A DNA stretch of 64,000 bases from Meandrina meandrites (lineage: Eukaryota > Cnidaria > Anthozoa > Scleractinia > Meandrinidae). Made by a program: the position numbers and the translations under genes. The notes beneath the pieces are model-generated. The model did not search any database, was not told the DNA's origin, and saw only the letters and a list, made by a program, of their open reading frames with translations. Each line of letters starts with the position of its first letter. Within the stretch, counting starts at the first letter, position 1. The DNA is taken from positions 35,962,305 through 36,026,304 of the forward strand of contig OY855908.1 in NCBI GenBank assembly GCA_963693305.1, in the 5' to 3' direction. Of this stretch, positions 63,228 through 64,000 are shown piece by piece.

Positions 63228-63622
63228 TCATTCCTGAGAAGATAGATGGGACTCAGAGACAAAAAAAGGGTCTGGGGGCGATGGCACTGTTTCGGGCTTG
63301 TGGGAAGGCACATTGGCCTCAGCCAACTTCAGCAAATCAGCCACATAAAGTTGGCTGCTGCCAGGCCTTTCCACAGCCTCAAGCAGGATCTGCCCCATTA
63401 CCTGGCGGGCACCAGCAACCGCCCTCGCCTTTTGTAGAAAAATCCTTCTTCTTAGTACCAAAGTCTTGTTTTCTCTCTTCATCATTGCTGTCTGCGATGG
63501 CTTTTACTTCTTCTTTGCCAAGTGGTGCAATTAACAATCTCTTTTTGTTAATTTGCTTTTTAGACATTGCTTCAAGGAGTTCCTCCCTTTTGGCCATGCT
63601 TATTTCCTTGTATCTTTTCTCC
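63228..63622 (-). pseudogene. C-terminal exon of an unidentified minus-strand gene (possible frameshift)
   Basis: After a good acceptor (TTCTATTGATTTTCAG at 63,623) the frame reads EKRYKEISMAKREELLEAMS, KKQINKKRLLIAPLGKEEVK and AIADSNDEERKQDFGTKKK, a charged helical sequence. A second frame on the same strand continues ARAVAGARQVMGQILLEAVE, RPGSSQLYVADLLKLAEANV and PSHKPETVPSPPDPFF to a stop at 63,228. Both look protein-like and swap near 63,430-63,440. One reading is a frameshifted exon. The other is a donor in between (CCAG-GTAATG). Family unknown. Confidence 0.4.
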
Positions 63623-63639
63623 TGAAAATCAATAGAAGG

Positions 63640-64000
63640 AAGACATGCATTAACATAATACTTTGAAGATAACCACCAAGTACAATGCCAAGCTGTGAAC
63701 ATTGCAAGCAATCAGTGAATAGAAAAACACAATAACAACATAATTAAGCTTTAATTAGACTTAGTGCTATGGCAATTATAATACAGAAGGTGTAAGAAGA
63801 AGGTGTGAGAAATGGCTAAAAAACATCATAGACATAAGCAAGCTTTGAAGAAGAAATACAAGGATAATTATTATTCCTGACAGTAACCCAATCTCTCGCA
63901 CCAAACTGGTTTGTTTTGATAATTGTAAATGAAATGTTACCCCTTAGCTTAATCATGTGCTTGAGCCCCAGGCAGCTATAATTTTATTCAGTTCGCTTTT
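63640..64000. other. Window edge, no gene seen
   Basis: AT-rich, no exon-like frame. It should be intron of the minus-strand gene if that gene is real. Confidence 0.4.

Overview
This window is animal genomic DNA. It is most likely from an anthozoan cnidarian such as a stony coral or sea anemone. The grounds are inference: consensus spliceosomal introns, a tandem family of intronless class A GPCRs, a ZIP zinc transporter with a long ectodomain, and a dense mix of TTAA-type miniature elements, hAT, PIF/Harbinger, BEL/Pao, Penelope-like and LINE relics. Nothing looks prokaryotic or viral.

Layout. 0.2-32.4 kb is a class A GPCR cluster: three full-length intronless genes (21.7, 27.2 and 31.1 kb) and one fragment (0.2 kb), all on +. 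Decayed BEL/Pao retrotransposon pieces lie downstream of three of them (none seen behind the last gene), apparently copied along with the receptors. Inserted in this cluster, on -, is a giant gene (7.2-16.3 kb): 20 tandem ricin-B-type beta-trefoil modules, in four 2,010-bp higher-order units, followed by a C-terminal apolipoprotein-L-like domain. Its upstream side is a GAAA microsatellite and a tandemly duplicated non-coding block (17.1-20.5 kb), one copy of which carries a PIF/Harbinger-like MITE.

32.4-35.1 kb is a 5'-truncated LINE with an 11-bp target duplication. Inside it sits a 1.8-kb fold-back element with a TTAA duplication.

35,673-46,386 appears to be one complete 10.7-kb DNA transposon. 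It has long terminal inverted repeats, a perfect 6-bp target duplication (ATAAGT) and two convergent spliced genes: a DDE integrase-type transposase (-) and an intact six-exon, 812-residue zinc-finger/HECT ubiquitin-ligase-like protein (+). This and the lectin-ApoL giant are the two strongest candidates for something under-described.

46.4-51 kb is a nest of elements: TTAA MITEs, an ~81-bp satellite, and a fold-back copy split by two later insertions. 51.3-61.3 kb holds four phase-compatible ectodomain exons of a ZIP (SLC39) zinc transporter. Its 8-kb intron contains another TTAA element, two exons of an unidentified - strand gene, and a Penelope-like element (RT + GIY-YIG) bounded by inverted repeats. 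The ZIP membrane exons are not found by 64 kb. The last kilobase has an unidentified C-terminal exon on -.

Limits: exon calls come from reading frames and splice consensus by eye, family calls from motif recognition without database searches, and repeat borders are approximate unless a target duplication is stated.
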